From contig NZ_JACSZW010000002.1 of NCBI RefSeq assembly GCF_014472395.1, positions 124,001 through 188,000 of the forward strand: 64,000 nucleotides of DNA. The letters run 5' to 3'. Source of the DNA: Pedobacter sp. N36a (GTDB lineage Bacteria > Bacteroidota > Bacteroidia > Sphingobacteriales > Sphingobacteriaceae). The notes under the pieces were generated by a model, which saw nothing but the letters and a program-made list of their open reading frames with translations, ran no database searches and was not told the origin of the DNA. The position numbers and the translations under genes were made by a program. Positions 8,574-17,250 of this stretch are shown one piece after another (position 1 is the first letter of the stretch; each line of letters begins with the position of its first letter).

Positions 8574-9938
8574 ATGCGTAAACAAACATTTTTAATATTC
8601 TTGATTCCCCTGCTCTTAGGTGCAGGGGCTGCCAGGAGTCAAACGACTAAATTATCAGGAGAATCTATTTTCTATCAAATGAAAAAAGTAGCCGACTGGC
8701 AATGGAAGAGCCTGGAGACAGCAGGATGGAAAAATCCTAAAAAAGACTGGACCAGTGGCGCCATGTATACCGGGATGATGGCCTGGGCAAAGCTGGCAAA
8801 CGATGAAATTTATTACCGAAAATTGATTCAGGTAGGAGAGGATAATAAATGGGAAGTCGGACGTTATCGGCATTTTGCAGATGATTATTGTGTCGGACAG
8901 CTGTATTCCCAACTGTATACTATTTACAAAGACCCTGAATATATTGCTAACTTTAAGGCACTGGCAGATACCATTACCATGTTGCCACATACGGAAGGCT
9001 TGGAATGGAAGAACCGCATTCATTTGAGAGAATGGGCTTGGTGTGACGCTTTGTTTATGGGCCCTCCGGCATTAGGTTATTTAACAGCAGCTACTGCTGA
9101 TCCTAAATACCGGGATAAATCTGTGCAGTTATGGAATAAATCAACAGAATATCTTTATGATAAAGAGGAAGATCTGTTCTACAGAGACAGCCGGTATTTT
9201 GGTAAGAAAGAAAAGAATGGAAAGAAGGTTTTTTGGGGACGTGGCAATGGATGGGTAATCGGAGGCCTGGTTAGGGTGCTTTCGGTGATGCCTGAAACTC
9301 ATCCGGAAAGAAAAAATCTGGAGCAGTTATTTGTGAGAATGTCGGAGAAACTGGCTGCTTTGCAGCAACCTGATGGGAGTTGGCATGCTAGCTTACTAGA
9401 TCCTGAAAGCTATCCATCTAAAGAAACCAGTGGTACCGGTTTCATTTGTTATGCGATGGCCTGGGGCATCAACAACCACTTGCTTGCCGACAAAAAATAC
9501 CTGCCAGTGGTGAACAAAGCATGGTTAGCGATGACTACTGCAGTACATCCAGATGGGAAATTAGGCTATGTACAGGCACAAGGTGCTGCACCTGATAAAG
9601 TAGGCTATGACGATACGGATGTATATGGCGTTGGGGCTTTCCTCCTAGCCGGAAGCGAAATGCTGCCTTTATACCTAAATCATAAAGAAAAGGTATTCAT
9701 TAAAGAAGTTTACAATGGAACTGCTGCAGCAAAAAGAATGTCGGTCGCATTGAACTGGTCTGATCTAGCTAAGAAGATTAAGAAAAAAAAACCAAAAAAT
9801 ATATTCGTTAGAGACGGGGCAACAGGTGAATTTATCCCTGTGGTAATTACTTCAGTAAATGAAGTTCCGCAGGCATTGCGTTTTAGCGTAGATCTTTCCA
9901 GTGGAACGAGTAGATATTTTCAAATTAGTGCTAAATAA
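8574..9938 (+). CDS. GH88/GH105 family unsaturated rhamnogalacturonyl hydrolase-like protein
   Basis: A 454-residue exported protein: signal peptide MRKQTFLIFLIPLLLGAGAA, then an (alpha/alpha)6-barrel of the GH105 family. Recognisable blocks are ADDYCVGQLY, LREWAWCDALFMGPP with the family's catalytic Asp at residue 158, FWGRGNGWVIGGL, and a substrate-facing DTDVYGVGAFLLAGSEM near the end. The family removes unsaturated uronic acid from the end of oligosaccharides made by polysaccharide lyases on rhamnogalacturonan and related pectins. It is followed after 18 bases by a DUF2264 gene, a frequent partner in pectin utilisation loci. The palindrome at 8299 may be its operator. Confidence 0.85.
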   Translation: MRKQTFLIFLIPLLLGAGAARSQTTKLSGESIFYQMKKVADWQWKSLETAGWKNPKKDWTSGAMYTGMMAWAKLANDEIYYRKLIQVGEDNKWEVGRYRHFADDYCVGQLYSQLYTIYKDPEYIANFKALADTITMLPHTEGLEWKNRIHLREWAWCDALFMGPPALGYLTAATADPKYRDKSVQLWNKSTEYLYDKEEDLFYRDSRYFGKKEKNGKKVFWGRGNGWVIGGLVRVLSVMPETHPERKNLEQLFVRMSEKLAALQQPDGSWHASLLDPESYPSKETSGTGFICYAMAWGINNHLLADKKYLPVVNKAWLAMTTAVHPDGKLGYVQAQGAAPDKVGYDDTDVYGVGAFLLAGSEMLPLYLNHKEKVFIKEVYNGTAAAKRMSVALNWSDLAKKIKKKKPKNIFVRDGATGEFIPVVITSVNEVPQALRFSVDLSSGTSRYFQISAK

Positions 9939-9956
9939 CCCTAAAGACCTTGATTA

Positions 9957-11213
9957 ATGAATAAACTTAAAAGCATGTTTTTGATGGTGGCCATTCTTAT
10001 GGTTAGTCCTTTTGTTCAGGCGCAATCCTCAAAAAAAACGAAACAAAACCAAGTGACAACAGGCGCTCAGGACCGTCAATATTGGGCAGAACTCTTGTAT
10101 AAAATATCCTCGCCGGTGATCTTAAATCTCGCCGATGGTACTTTGAAAAAAAACATGCCGGTAGAAGTACCTCCTGGCCAGCGCACAGATTTCTTTAAAA
10201 AAGTAACTTACCTGGAAGCTGTTGGCCGCACCATGGCAGGGGTAGCTCCATGGCTCGCTTTGCCAGATGATGCGACAAAAGAAGGACTGATGCGTAAGAA
10301 CCTGCGTTTGGCATTACTAAAAGGCATTGCGAATGCCGTAGATCCGGCAAATCCAGATTACCTGAATTTTAGAACGGAGAGCCAACCGATCGTCGATGCC
10401 GCTTATATGGCCCAAGCATTTCTGAGAGCACCAAAAGCATTGTGGGAGCCATTAGATGCCCTAACGAAATCAAGAATTGCTGAGGAATTTAAAGCTTTAA
10501 GAACACGCACTGGCGCTTATAACAATTGGTTGCTTTTTGCTGGAATCAATGAGGCCTTCCTGCTGAGTATTGGCGAACAGCCGGATCCTGCACGACTGGA
10601 GTTTGCAAAAAGGAAAATCCTGGAATGGTATCAGGGAGATGGCTGGTACAGCGATGGCCCTAGCTTAAGCATCGATTACTACAACTCTTATGTGATCCAC
10701 CCAATGCTGGTTGATTTTTTCAAAGTACTATCAGATCATAAAAGAATTAATGCAGAGATGTATGAGACTGCTGTAAAACGTATGGTTCGTTATTCAGAGT
10801 TTTCAGAGCGGATCATTGGGCTGGATGGAACATATCCACCAATGGGTAGGTCTGTCACTTACCGTACGGCTGCGTTTCAGGCCCTAGGTCAGGTCGCTTT
10901 GATGGATAAATTACCCACACAAATCAGCCCCGCACAAGTGAGATCTGGTCTTACCGCTGTGATGCACCGAATGTTTGAGCAATGTGATAACTTTGATAAA
11001 GCCGGTTGGCTAGTGCTGGGCTTCTGTGGCTCGCAGCCTGGCATTGCCGATAGTTATACCTCTACAGGGAGTTTGTACATGGCAACCCTTGGCTTTTTGC
11101 CTTTAGGCTTACCTGCCGACAATGTATTCTGGACGGCACCTGCGGCAGATTGGACGGCTAAAAAAGCATGGAGTGGGCAGCCGTTCAAAAAAGATTACCA
11201 TGTAGAATATTAA
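9957..11213 (+). CDS. DUF2264 domain-containing exported protein
   Basis: A 418-residue protein with a signal peptide (ending FVQAQ) and one long DUF2264 domain, recognised by DRQYWAELLYKISSPVILNLADG near the start, YLEAVGRTMAGVAPWLAL, NNWLLFAGINEAFLL and GWYSDGPSLSIDYYNSYV. The family is an alpha/alpha-barrel fold related to polysaccharide-processing enzymes and is found beside GH105, GH28 and GH88 genes in pectin loci, but its reaction is not established. It is the second gene of the GH105 operon and has nearly the full length of the family, so it is probably functional. Confidence 0.8.
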   Translation: MNKLKSMFLMVAILMVSPFVQAQSSKKTKQNQVTTGAQDRQYWAELLYKISSPVILNLADGTLKKNMPVEVPPGQRTDFFKKVTYLEAVGRTMAGVAPWLALPDDATKEGLMRKNLRLALLKGIANAVDPANPDYLNFRTESQPIVDAAYMAQAFLRAPKALWEPLDALTKSRIAEEFKALRTRTGAYNNWLLFAGINEAFLLSIGEQPDPARLEFAKRKILEWYQGDGWYSDGPSLSIDYYNSYVIHPMLVDFFKVLSDHKRINAEMYETAVKRMVRYSEFSERIIGLDGTYPPMGRSVTYRTAAFQALGQVALMDKLPTQISPAQVRSGLTAVMHRMFEQCDNFDKAGWLVLGFCGSQPGIADSYTSTGSLYMATLGFLPLGLPADNVFWTAPAADWTAKKAWSGQPFKKDYHVEY

Positions 11214-11256
11214 ATAATATTCGATTGTTAAATGGGGATTTGCTGCTGCTGATTGA

Positions 11257-11433
11257 TCAACTGGCAAGTCCCCATTTAGAAAACACGAAAAATAACAGGA
11301 TCATGATGACGATCAGTAATCCATTGATCCAGTGCCTGTTTTTCCATGGTTTCAAATCCACTACCTGTTTGTTTTGCGCGATGTATGGAGTTTCCATCGG
11401 GAAGATTCTTCCCATGATCAGTATCAGAAGATC
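11257..11433 (-). pseudogene. 3' remnant of a sodium:solute symporter (SSS family)
   Basis: On the minus strand the frame between a TAG at 11434-11436 and a TGA at 11257-11259 gives LLILIMGRIFP, then YIAQNKQVVDLKPWKNRHW, then a hydrophobic helix ending FSKWGLAS. This is the usual C-terminal end of Bacteroidota SSS sugar symporters (last-but-one helix, a VDLTPWK-type loop, last helix). The other twelve or so helices are absent. An ATG at 11415 would allow a 52-residue product, but the pattern is that of a truncated gene tail. Confidence 0.6.
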
Positions 11434-11469
11434 CTATGGCAGCCTCAGTTTATCAATGAACAGGGGAAA

Positions 11470-12021
11470 TTAATGGTTAAAATAACCTGCAAACTCTGCT
11501 ACAATCTTGTTGTTAAAAGCAGGAAGGTCGGCTGGACTACGACTGGTCACCAGACCTTGATCAACAATGACTTCCTTGTCATGCCAGTCTGCACCTGCAT
11601 TCAGCAGGTCAATTTTAATCGTTTTAGTGGAAGTTAACTTTCTGCCCTTCACCACCTCCGCAGTAATCAACACCTGCGGGCCATGACAAATCGCAGCTAC
11701 CGGTTTTCCTGCACTAAAAAATGCTTTCACAAAGGCAACAGCATCGTCATTCTTTCTTAAAGAATCAGGGTTTAATACCCCCCCAGGAATAAGCAATCCA
11801 TCATAAGCATCCGAATTGGCCTCCGTAATGGTTTGGTCAACATCCACCTCAATCGTCCATTCCTGATCGCCCTTCATCGCCCTTATCTTACCTGGTTTGG
11901 AAGAGATAATATGAACGGTGGCACCTTCTTCTTTTAACCTTTGAACTGGGCTGGTCAATTCTGTTTCTTCAAAACCGCTTTCCGATAAAACGGCGATCGT
12001 TCTATTATTTAATTGTCCCAT
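11470..12021 (-). CDS. DJ-1/PfpI family protein (type 1 glutamine amidotransferase-like)
   Basis: About 183 residues from the start at 12021; an in-frame ATG at 12060 would add 13 residues with no family match. The sequence opens IAVLSESGFEETELTSP, with the family's conserved Glu, and has the nucleophile elbow AAICHGPQVL with its cysteine, followed by SRSPADLPAFN near the end. This is the PfpI/YhbO type, linked to general stress resistance, protein or nucleotide deglycation and peptidase-like activity. It stands alone between two gene remnants. Confidence 0.85.
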   Translation of the reverse strand: MGQLNNRTIAVLSESGFEETELTSPVQRLKEEGATVHIISSKPGKIRAMKGDQEWTIEVDVDQTITEANSDAYDGLLIPGGVLNPDSLRKNDDAVAFVKAFFSAGKPVAAICHGPQVLITAEVVKGRKLTSTKTIKIDLLNAGADWHDKEVIVDQGLVTSRSPADLPAFNNKIVAEFAGYFNH

Positions 12022-12171
12022 AGGGTTTTGTTTTTTGTATTCATGATCTATACTTACCAAAACAAACCAATGTAGAATATGTTTTTTAAGGGGCTCATCG
12101 TACTGCCTACTGATCTTTTTTAGATATCCAGCTTACGATTTTTGCCGCATTAAATCGGGTCTAGTAGGGGT

Positions 12172-12402
12172 GTGTTGATTCTTATATTGAGAACTTTTCG
12201 TGTCTCCGATAATATTACCGCACAGGGAAAGGAGGGAACAGTCACCTCGATCCAGCATTCCTTTACCGTAGTAACTACTTTTGACAATCGAACGGTAGTA
12301 ATTCCTAATTGTAAATTATCCCATGAGGTGATCATCAATATCAGTGCAAAAGGCAGTCGGCGGCTGTACCTGCAAAAGGCAAAACAGATACTCGATGAAT
12401 AA
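12172..12402 (+). pseudogene. C-terminal remnant of a small MscS-type channel
   Basis: The frame gives FRVSDNITAQGKEGTVTSIQ, then TFDNRTVVIPNCKLS and a short charged tail. This is the beta domain of canonical MscS (DxI, GxVxxI, DNRxVxIPN). The membrane helices and pore helix that should come first are missing; the sequence before 12172 does not continue the family. It differs from the large channel at 4478, so it comes from another gene. Confidence 0.65.
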
Positions 12403-12540
12403 ATGCCTGGTTAAATTCCCATGGCTTTCACGATTCAAGGTTAATGTTCCAGAAAAGACTGCTGGAAAATCTAAAGGCTTCCGGGATTAAGCTTCCTAGA
12501 CTGGAGGTCGCTAAAGCTTAGTAAATCTTCTGTAAATCTG

Positions 12541-12554
12541 CGCAAACGGTTGCG
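12541..12554. promoter_or_regulatory. Operator-like palindrome upstream of the phosphatase gene, copy 3
   Basis: CGCAAACGGTTGCG, palindromic except at two positions, 63 bases before the start at 12618. It shares GCAAAC..TTGCG with the sites at 8299 and 49124. The stretch 12403-12540 before it shows no gene or remnant I can identify. Confidence 0.45.
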
Positions 12555-12617
12555 TTCCAGAATTTTTGCAATCCCAGTTATTTATAATTAGCATTGCGAT
12601 GAACCAAATAAAGCCGC

Positions 12618-13829
12618 ATGAAACAACATTTATTGAAGGAAAATAGAAGGAGCTTTCTGAAAGGAGGGCTTGTGATTGGGGGACTGGCCTTACTAAATCC
12701 AGAAAAGGCGATTTCAAGTTCCAAGACTAATCTTGAGGAAGACTTTAAAATCATTACCGGCCCTTATCTGCAGACGAATTTCGGCAATAGTATCTCCATT
12801 TTGTGGATCACCAGTAAAGACAGTTCCAGTTGGGTAGAGTACGGAGAATCGCCAGATCAACTAGATAAAAAAGCTTATGGTAAAAGCGAAATGGGATTTA
12901 AACCTGCTGGACGATTAAACTGCGTTAAACTGGAGCATTTGAAACCAGGCGCTACCTACCATTATAAAATTGTTTCTAAGGAAATCAAGGATTTTCAGCC
13001 CTATAAATTGACCTATGGAGAGACCATTTCCGGAAATACGGAAAGCTTCTTAAACACGGATCCTGCGAAAGCAGAAGTTTCTTTTGTGATGATCAATGAC
13101 ATTCACGATCGGCCTAAATCTATCGCCCATCTTTTGGAGCTGGATAAAGGGAATCAGCGTGATTTTGTCTTCTTCAATGGAGATGTTTTTGATTACCAAT
13201 CGGATGAAAAACAGATTGTAAATAATATGCTGCAGCCTTGTGTAGACTACTTTGCAAAAAAAACTCCTTTTGTCTATGTGCGTGGAAATCATGAAACCAG
13301 GGGTAAGTTTGCACGTGATTTTGCTGCCTATTTTGATCATGTAGGGAATACGGCATTTACATTGGGACCAGTTCGGTTTGTGATCCTGGATACTGGTGAA
13401 GACAAAGACGATACACATCCTGTATACGCTGGAATTGTAGATTTCGATCAATATAGAGCAGAGCAAGCGGTATGGCTGGAACAGGAAATTAACCGTAAGG
13501 AATTTAAAAATGCAGCCTTCCGTGTCGTCATGATGCACATCCCTCCGCGTTATTCAGGTGATGAACATGGTGCTGCTCATTGTACAAAATTATTTGAACC
13601 CCTCATGAATCGCGGAAAAGTAGACCTGGTTTTAAGTGGTCATACACACCGATATAAAATTCATCCCCCAGCTAAAAATTTGAATAATTACCCGATTATC
13701 ATTGGAGGAGGACCGAAGGATGGCAATAGAACTTTGACTAAAATCAAAGCGACAAACAAGCAGATTCAAGTGAGTATGCTGGATGATTCTGGCAAAGAGG
13801 TGGGAAGTTATTTAGTTGCGAAACGATAG
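12618..13829 (+). CDS. Tat-exported metallophosphatase with N-terminal FN3-like domain
   Basis: A 403-residue protein starting with a twin-arginine signal (NRRSFLKGG followed by a hydrophobic run). Residues about 45-140 look like the fibronectin-III-type domain of purple acid phosphatases (GPYLQTNF, WITS). Next is a calcineurin-like domain with the metal ligands in order: INDIHDR, NGDVFD, RGNHE, MHIPP and SGHTHRY. Folded and metal-loaded before export, it probably releases phosphate from organic esters in the periplasm. It stands alone, with a possible operator at 12541. A second Tat phosphatase of another subfamily is at 30361. Confidence 0.85.
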   Translation: MKQHLLKENRRSFLKGGLVIGGLALLNPEKAISSSKTNLEEDFKIITGPYLQTNFGNSISILWITSKDSSSWVEYGESPDQLDKKAYGKSEMGFKPAGRLNCVKLEHLKPGATYHYKIVSKEIKDFQPYKLTYGETISGNTESFLNTDPAKAEVSFVMINDIHDRPKSIAHLLELDKGNQRDFVFFNGDVFDYQSDEKQIVNNMLQPCVDYFAKKTPFVYVRGNHETRGKFARDFAAYFDHVGNTAFTLGPVRFVILDTGEDKDDTHPVYAGIVDFDQYRAEQAVWLEQEINRKEFKNAAFRVVMMHIPPRYSGDEHGAAHCTKLFEPLMNRGKVDLVLSGHTHRYKIHPPAKNLNNYPIIIGGGPKDGNRTLTKIKATNKQIQVSMLDDSGKEVGSYLVAKR

Positions 13830-13860
13830 ACATTAAAACCTGCAGCATTAAGACAAAGTA

Positions 13861-13905
13861 AATCATTGCGCTAAAAATTCCTGAAAGTATTTTAGCGCAA
13901 TGATT
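13861..13905. terminator. Long perfect inverted repeat, probable two-way terminator
   Basis: Sixteen bases (AATCATTGCGCTAAAA) are repeated inverted at 13890-13905 with a 13-base spacer. It lies between the phosphatase gene and the convergent Crp-type gene. There is no T-run outside the stem, so termination is likely but not certain. Confidence 0.6.
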
Positions 13906-13987
13906 GAGGTATTCAGCACAGTGCAATTTGTCGGGTATGCAGTTTTTCTGCTATTCCGTTTTTCCTTGATGTATTTATTCAGTTATT

Positions 13988-14566
13988 TCAAGACATCAAT
14001 TTTCTTCGGATACGGCTGAGACTTTCGGGCTTCATTCCAAGAAAAGAAGCGATATACGTAATTGGAACATGGTGCAGAATTCCAGGGTAGTTTTCGATCA
14101 GCTTCAGGTAACGCTGTTCCGCAGTCAGAATGGCTAATTCCACAGATCTTTTTTCATTGTAAATAATGGCTTCCTGGAGTACCTCAATGCTGAAATCTTT
14201 CATGGCCATGTTTTTTTTGGTCAGCGTTTCCAGGTCGGCCTTAGTAATTCGCAGCAATTCACAATCGGTAATACACTCCACATTTTCAGGCGATTTACAC
14301 TCATTTATAAAATTGAAATAGGAGGTGAAAAAACCCGGCGGGCAATTAATATGTGTCGTCACCTCATCGCCATGTTCATTGTAATGGAATAGTCGCAGGT
14401 AGCCAGAAACAATATAGTAAAGATACTTAGGTACTTTTCCTTCTTCTTCAATGATGCGGTTTTGGGGATATAGAACCGGTTCAAAATATTGTATGATCAA
14501 ATCCGTATCAGCTTTTGATAGGGGATGTCTGGATTTGAAAAAATCAATTAATTGTTGCTGCAGCAT
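13988..14566 (-). CDS. Crp/Fnr family transcriptional regulator
   Basis: A 192-residue protein with an N-terminal cyclic-nucleotide-binding-type beta-roll (about residues 25-120, GEVTTHINCPPGFF region) and a C-terminal winged helix whose recognition part reads ITYIASFLGMKPESLSRIRR. This is the common Bacteroidota Crp/Fnr type that usually controls a nearby oxidoreductase or detoxification gene. The reductase gene at 14602 lies 35 bases upstream on the same strand and probably shares its transcript. No Fe-S cysteines of the Fnr type are evident, so it is not an obvious oxygen sensor. Confidence 0.85.
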   Translation of the reverse strand: MLQQQLIDFFKSRHPLSKADTDLIIQYFEPVLYPQNRIIEEEGKVPKYLYYIVSGYLRLFHYNEHGDEVTTHINCPPGFFTSYFNFINECKSPENVECITDCELLRITKADLETLTKKNMAMKDFSIEVLQEAIIYNEKRSVELAILTAEQRYLKLIENYPGILHHVPITYIASFLGMKPESLSRIRRKLMS

Positions 14567-14601
14567 AAATGAAAATAATTTAATCGTGGAAATTACAATA
14601 A

Positions 14602-15618
14602 CTATTTCAATAGCGCAGTATGCGTCATTAAGTAGGCCAATGCTTCCCGGACTGCCTGATTAGGAGCTTTCGGAATAAAACCCAGCTCTTTCCTGGCTTT
14701 ACTGATGTCAAAATCCTGCTGTAAGCCTGAAAACATGGCAATGTTATTTCTGGTGATTACGGGAGTCTGACCTCTCATTCTAGCGGAAAACTCCATTATT
14801 CCGGCAATCGTAAACAAGAGGAATTTAGGAACAGTACCAGGGATCTGAAGTTTCAACTCCGGGTAAAGGGTACGGGCCAGTTGCGTAGTCTCAGTAATGG
14901 TCATACATTGCTCATTTGCGAAGATGTAGCGCTCACCATCTCGTCCTTTTTCTGCAGCCAGCCAACAGCCTTCTGCCACATCTTTTACGTCGATCCAGTT
15001 CAGCGTAATTTTCGTGTCTATCGGGATTTCTTTGTTCAATATAAGCTTAAGGATGTTGTAAGATACATTTAGTGGCAAAAAAGCTTCGCCGCCAATCATT
15101 GCAGCAGGCATTACAGATACCAATTCTATGCCCAGCGTTTTAGCCATTTGGAAGGCCAGTCGTTCACCATCATTTTTTGAGTTGTAATAGCTCTCCCGGC
15201 GGTCAGGATTGTAACCATAGCTTTCTTTGGTGGGGGTTTTTGTGTAATCCAATGCGGCGATGGAACTTACATAGACAATTCGTTTAACACCTGCTTCAGC
15301 AGCAGCCTCAATGGTGTTTCTGGTACCCTCCATATTGACGTCGTAGATTTCTTTTTTAGGATCTTTCGCCCATAGCTTGAATGCAGCGCCGACGGCATAA
15401 AAGGTTTCTACTCCCTGAAGCGCTTTTACGAATGAAGCTTTGTCTGTAATGTCCGCTTGAACCACCTCGACATCCAGTCCCGCAAATGGGGTTTTATTGC
15501 TAAGATTGCGAACGGAGGCCCTCACCGGAACGCCTTTGTCAATAAGGAACCGAACCAGATTATTTCCTAAATGTCCGTTTGCTCCGGAAACCATAGCTAA
15601 TTTTTTTGTAGTCATCAT
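14602..15618 (-). CDS. NAD-dependent epimerase/dehydratase family reductase
   Basis: About 338 residues from the ATG at 15618; a start at 15639 would add seven residues ahead of a normal N-terminus. Extended short-chain dehydrogenase fold: Rossmann motif GANGHLG at the start, and the catalytic YYNSKNDGE with the YxxxK pair in the middle. The overall pattern is that of dihydroflavonol-4-reductase / 3-beta-hydroxysteroid dehydrogenase-like proteins acting on aldehydes, ketones or nucleotide sugars; the substrate is unknown. It precedes the Crp/Fnr gene on the same strand and is the likely target or partner of that regulator. Confidence 0.8.
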   Translation of the reverse strand: MMTTKKLAMVSGANGHLGNNLVRFLIDKGVPVRASVRNLSNKTPFAGLDVEVVQADITDKASFVKALQGVETFYAVGAAFKLWAKDPKKEIYDVNMEGTRNTIEAAAEAGVKRIVYVSSIAALDYTKTPTKESYGYNPDRRESYYNSKNDGERLAFQMAKTLGIELVSVMPAAMIGGEAFLPLNVSYNILKLILNKEIPIDTKITLNWIDVKDVAEGCWLAAEKGRDGERYIFANEQCMTITETTQLARTLYPELKLQIPGTVPKFLLFTIAGIMEFSARMRGQTPVITRNNIAMFSGLQQDFDISKARKELGFIPKAPNQAVREALAYLMTHTALLK

Positions 15619-15757
15619 GTTGATTTGTATTGATGACACAAAGTTCCCTTAGCCACTCCCAAAAACACTTGACATTTGTTAGGAATATCACCTTTAACCA
15701 GGAATAATGAAGGTAAGTTTTAAGGTAGCTGGTAAGTTCTATAACTGTTGAAAAGTT

Positions 15758-16020
15758 TTAAAGTATTAACCTGAAACAGGTTTCTTTGTCGTCAGAACTG
15801 ACCATTAGCTTGCCACCCTGCGCTTTTGCAATTTCACAACAAATATGCAGTCCTAGTCTCAACCCTTCTGTACCATTCTTTCCTTCTCCTCATGGCCTAA
15901 AATGGCAATGAATTGTTCCCTTAGTTTTAGGGCCTGACGCTCTTCTTTTAGCTGTAATTCGGCAATATCAACCTGATGTTCAATAATGACGCCATACCTG
16001 CTAGGGGAAGCACTATTCGT
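15758..16020 (-). pseudogene. Sensor histidine kinase remnant with internal deletion
   Basis: On the minus strand the first part reads LKLREQFIAILGHEE, the dimerisation/phospho-acceptor segment with its conserved His. Then, one frame over, it jumps to GEGKNGTEGLRLGLHICCEI, the G2 box at the end of an HATPase domain, and AQGGKLMVSSDDKETCF to a TAA at 15758-15760. The whole N and G1 part of the ATPase domain is missing, and the sensory N-terminus is also gone. The gene is dead. It sits directly downstream of the TlpA terminator. Confidence 0.7.
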
Positions 16021-16030
16021 AAAAATACTA

Positions 16031-16064
16031 AAAAAAAAGGAATGCAATCCATAGATTGCAGTCC
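16031..16064 (-). terminator. Terminator of the sigma/SusCD/TlpA operon
   Basis: GGACTGCAATC pairs with GATTGCATTCC (one mismatch, four-base loop) and on the minus strand is followed by eight T. T-runs on both sides suggest it can also act for the plus strand. Confidence 0.85.
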
Positions 16065-16086
16065 TTTTTAAAAAATAGCAGGCTGT

Positions 16087-17232
16087 TTATTTAAACAAAT
16101 CAGCTAATGTTTTATTCAATTCTTCTCCTCTTAAATCTTTCCCTACTACTTTGCCATTTGGATCGATCAGAAAACTTGCAGGAACCGCTTTTACACCATA
16201 TGTCGATGCGGTAGCACATTGCCATCCCTTTAAATCAGAAACCTGCGTCCAGGTTAATCCATCCTTGTCAACGGCCTTAAGCCAGGCTTCTTTGTTGGAG
16301 TCCAGTGAGATGCCAATGATTTCAAAGCCCTGGTCATGGTACTTTTTATAAGCTGCAACTACGTTGGGATTCTCTTTTCTACAGGGGCCGCACCAGCTTG
16401 CCCAGAAATCAATCAGTACATATTTACCTTTAAAATCCGACAAATGAACGATTTTTCCATCTTTGTCAGACATGCTAAATGCAGGAGCAGGTTTACCCTT
16501 AGCCGTTTTTGCATCAATTGCTATTGATTTCGTAATCGAAGCGCCAATAGAAGATTGCTGGGCCTCCTTTGTTAAAGCAGCAAAAAGCTCCGTGGCCGCA
16601 GGATAGTTTGGATAGGCTATAAAACGATCATAAATAATTGCTGCAGATCCAGCGGAGGAAGGGTACTTACTGATATATTCTTTCACTGCGGTCCTGTTTT
16701 GTAGGTCCAGGGCGGCAAATTCCTGGTCAAAACCTGCACGGGTCAAGGAATCCACCTTAGTCCCGGCAGCTTTTGCTGCGGCTTCTGCTTTGTCGATTTT
16801 ACCGTAAATAGTACCTGCTTTTGTGGTGATTTCTTTCCATGGGGCATTGTAAAAACCCATATACACATCATATGCAGCAGAACCTTTAATCTCGATTCTA
16901 GCCAGACTGTCGGCCGGTTTCGTCACTGTAATCGCCGAATTCTCCAGAATAAATTGAATAGGATATTTCAGGCCTTTATGCGTCAGATTGTAAAATTCAG
17001 GAGATCTAACGGCCCCTTTAAATACAAATTCGCCGTTTACCAGTGTCGTAGAATCCACCTTTACCGGGCTGCCATTGACTTCATGGCCCAGGTAAACTTT
17101 ACCAGTCAGATGAGCAAGATTTCCTTTTAAAACGTACTTGCCATTTTGAGCAAAACTTTGCAAACCAGCACATAGGAGGATGGCTGTGAGTGGTAGTATA
17201 GGGAGTGCTTTTAAGCTATTTTTAATTTTCAT
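16087..17232 (-). CDS. TlpA-like thioredoxin with N-terminal DUF4369
   Basis: A 381-residue exported protein: signal peptide ending SFAQ, a DUF4369 domain (about residues 30-120, GKVYLGHEVNG), a helical linker, then a thioredoxin domain with the redox pair WASWCGPC (Cys281 and Cys284) and the cis-proline loop VPASFLIDPNG. In Bacteroidota such proteins reduce disulfides in the cell envelope. It is the last gene of the operon, 18 bases after the SusD gene, as is common in sigma/FecR-controlled SusCD systems. Start supported by the signal peptide. Confidence 0.85.
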   Translation of the reverse strand: MKIKNSLKALPILPLTAILLCAGLQSFAQNGKYVLKGNLAHLTGKVYLGHEVNGSPVKVDSTTLVNGEFVFKGAVRSPEFYNLTHKGLKYPIQFILENSAITVTKPADSLARIEIKGSAAYDVYMGFYNAPWKEITTKAGTIYGKIDKAEAAAKAAGTKVDSLTRAGFDQEFAALDLQNRTAVKEYISKYPSSAGSAAIIYDRFIAYPNYPAATELFAALTKEAQQSSIGASITKSIAIDAKTAKGKPAPAFSMSDKDGKIVHLSDFKGKYVLIDFWASWCGPCRKENPNVVAAYKKYHDQGFEIIGISLDSNKEAWLKAVDKDGLTWTQVSDLKGWQCATASTYGVKAVPASFLIDPNGKVVGKDLRGEELNKTLADLFK

Positions 17233-17250
17233 GTGATTAGAAGGTTGGGA

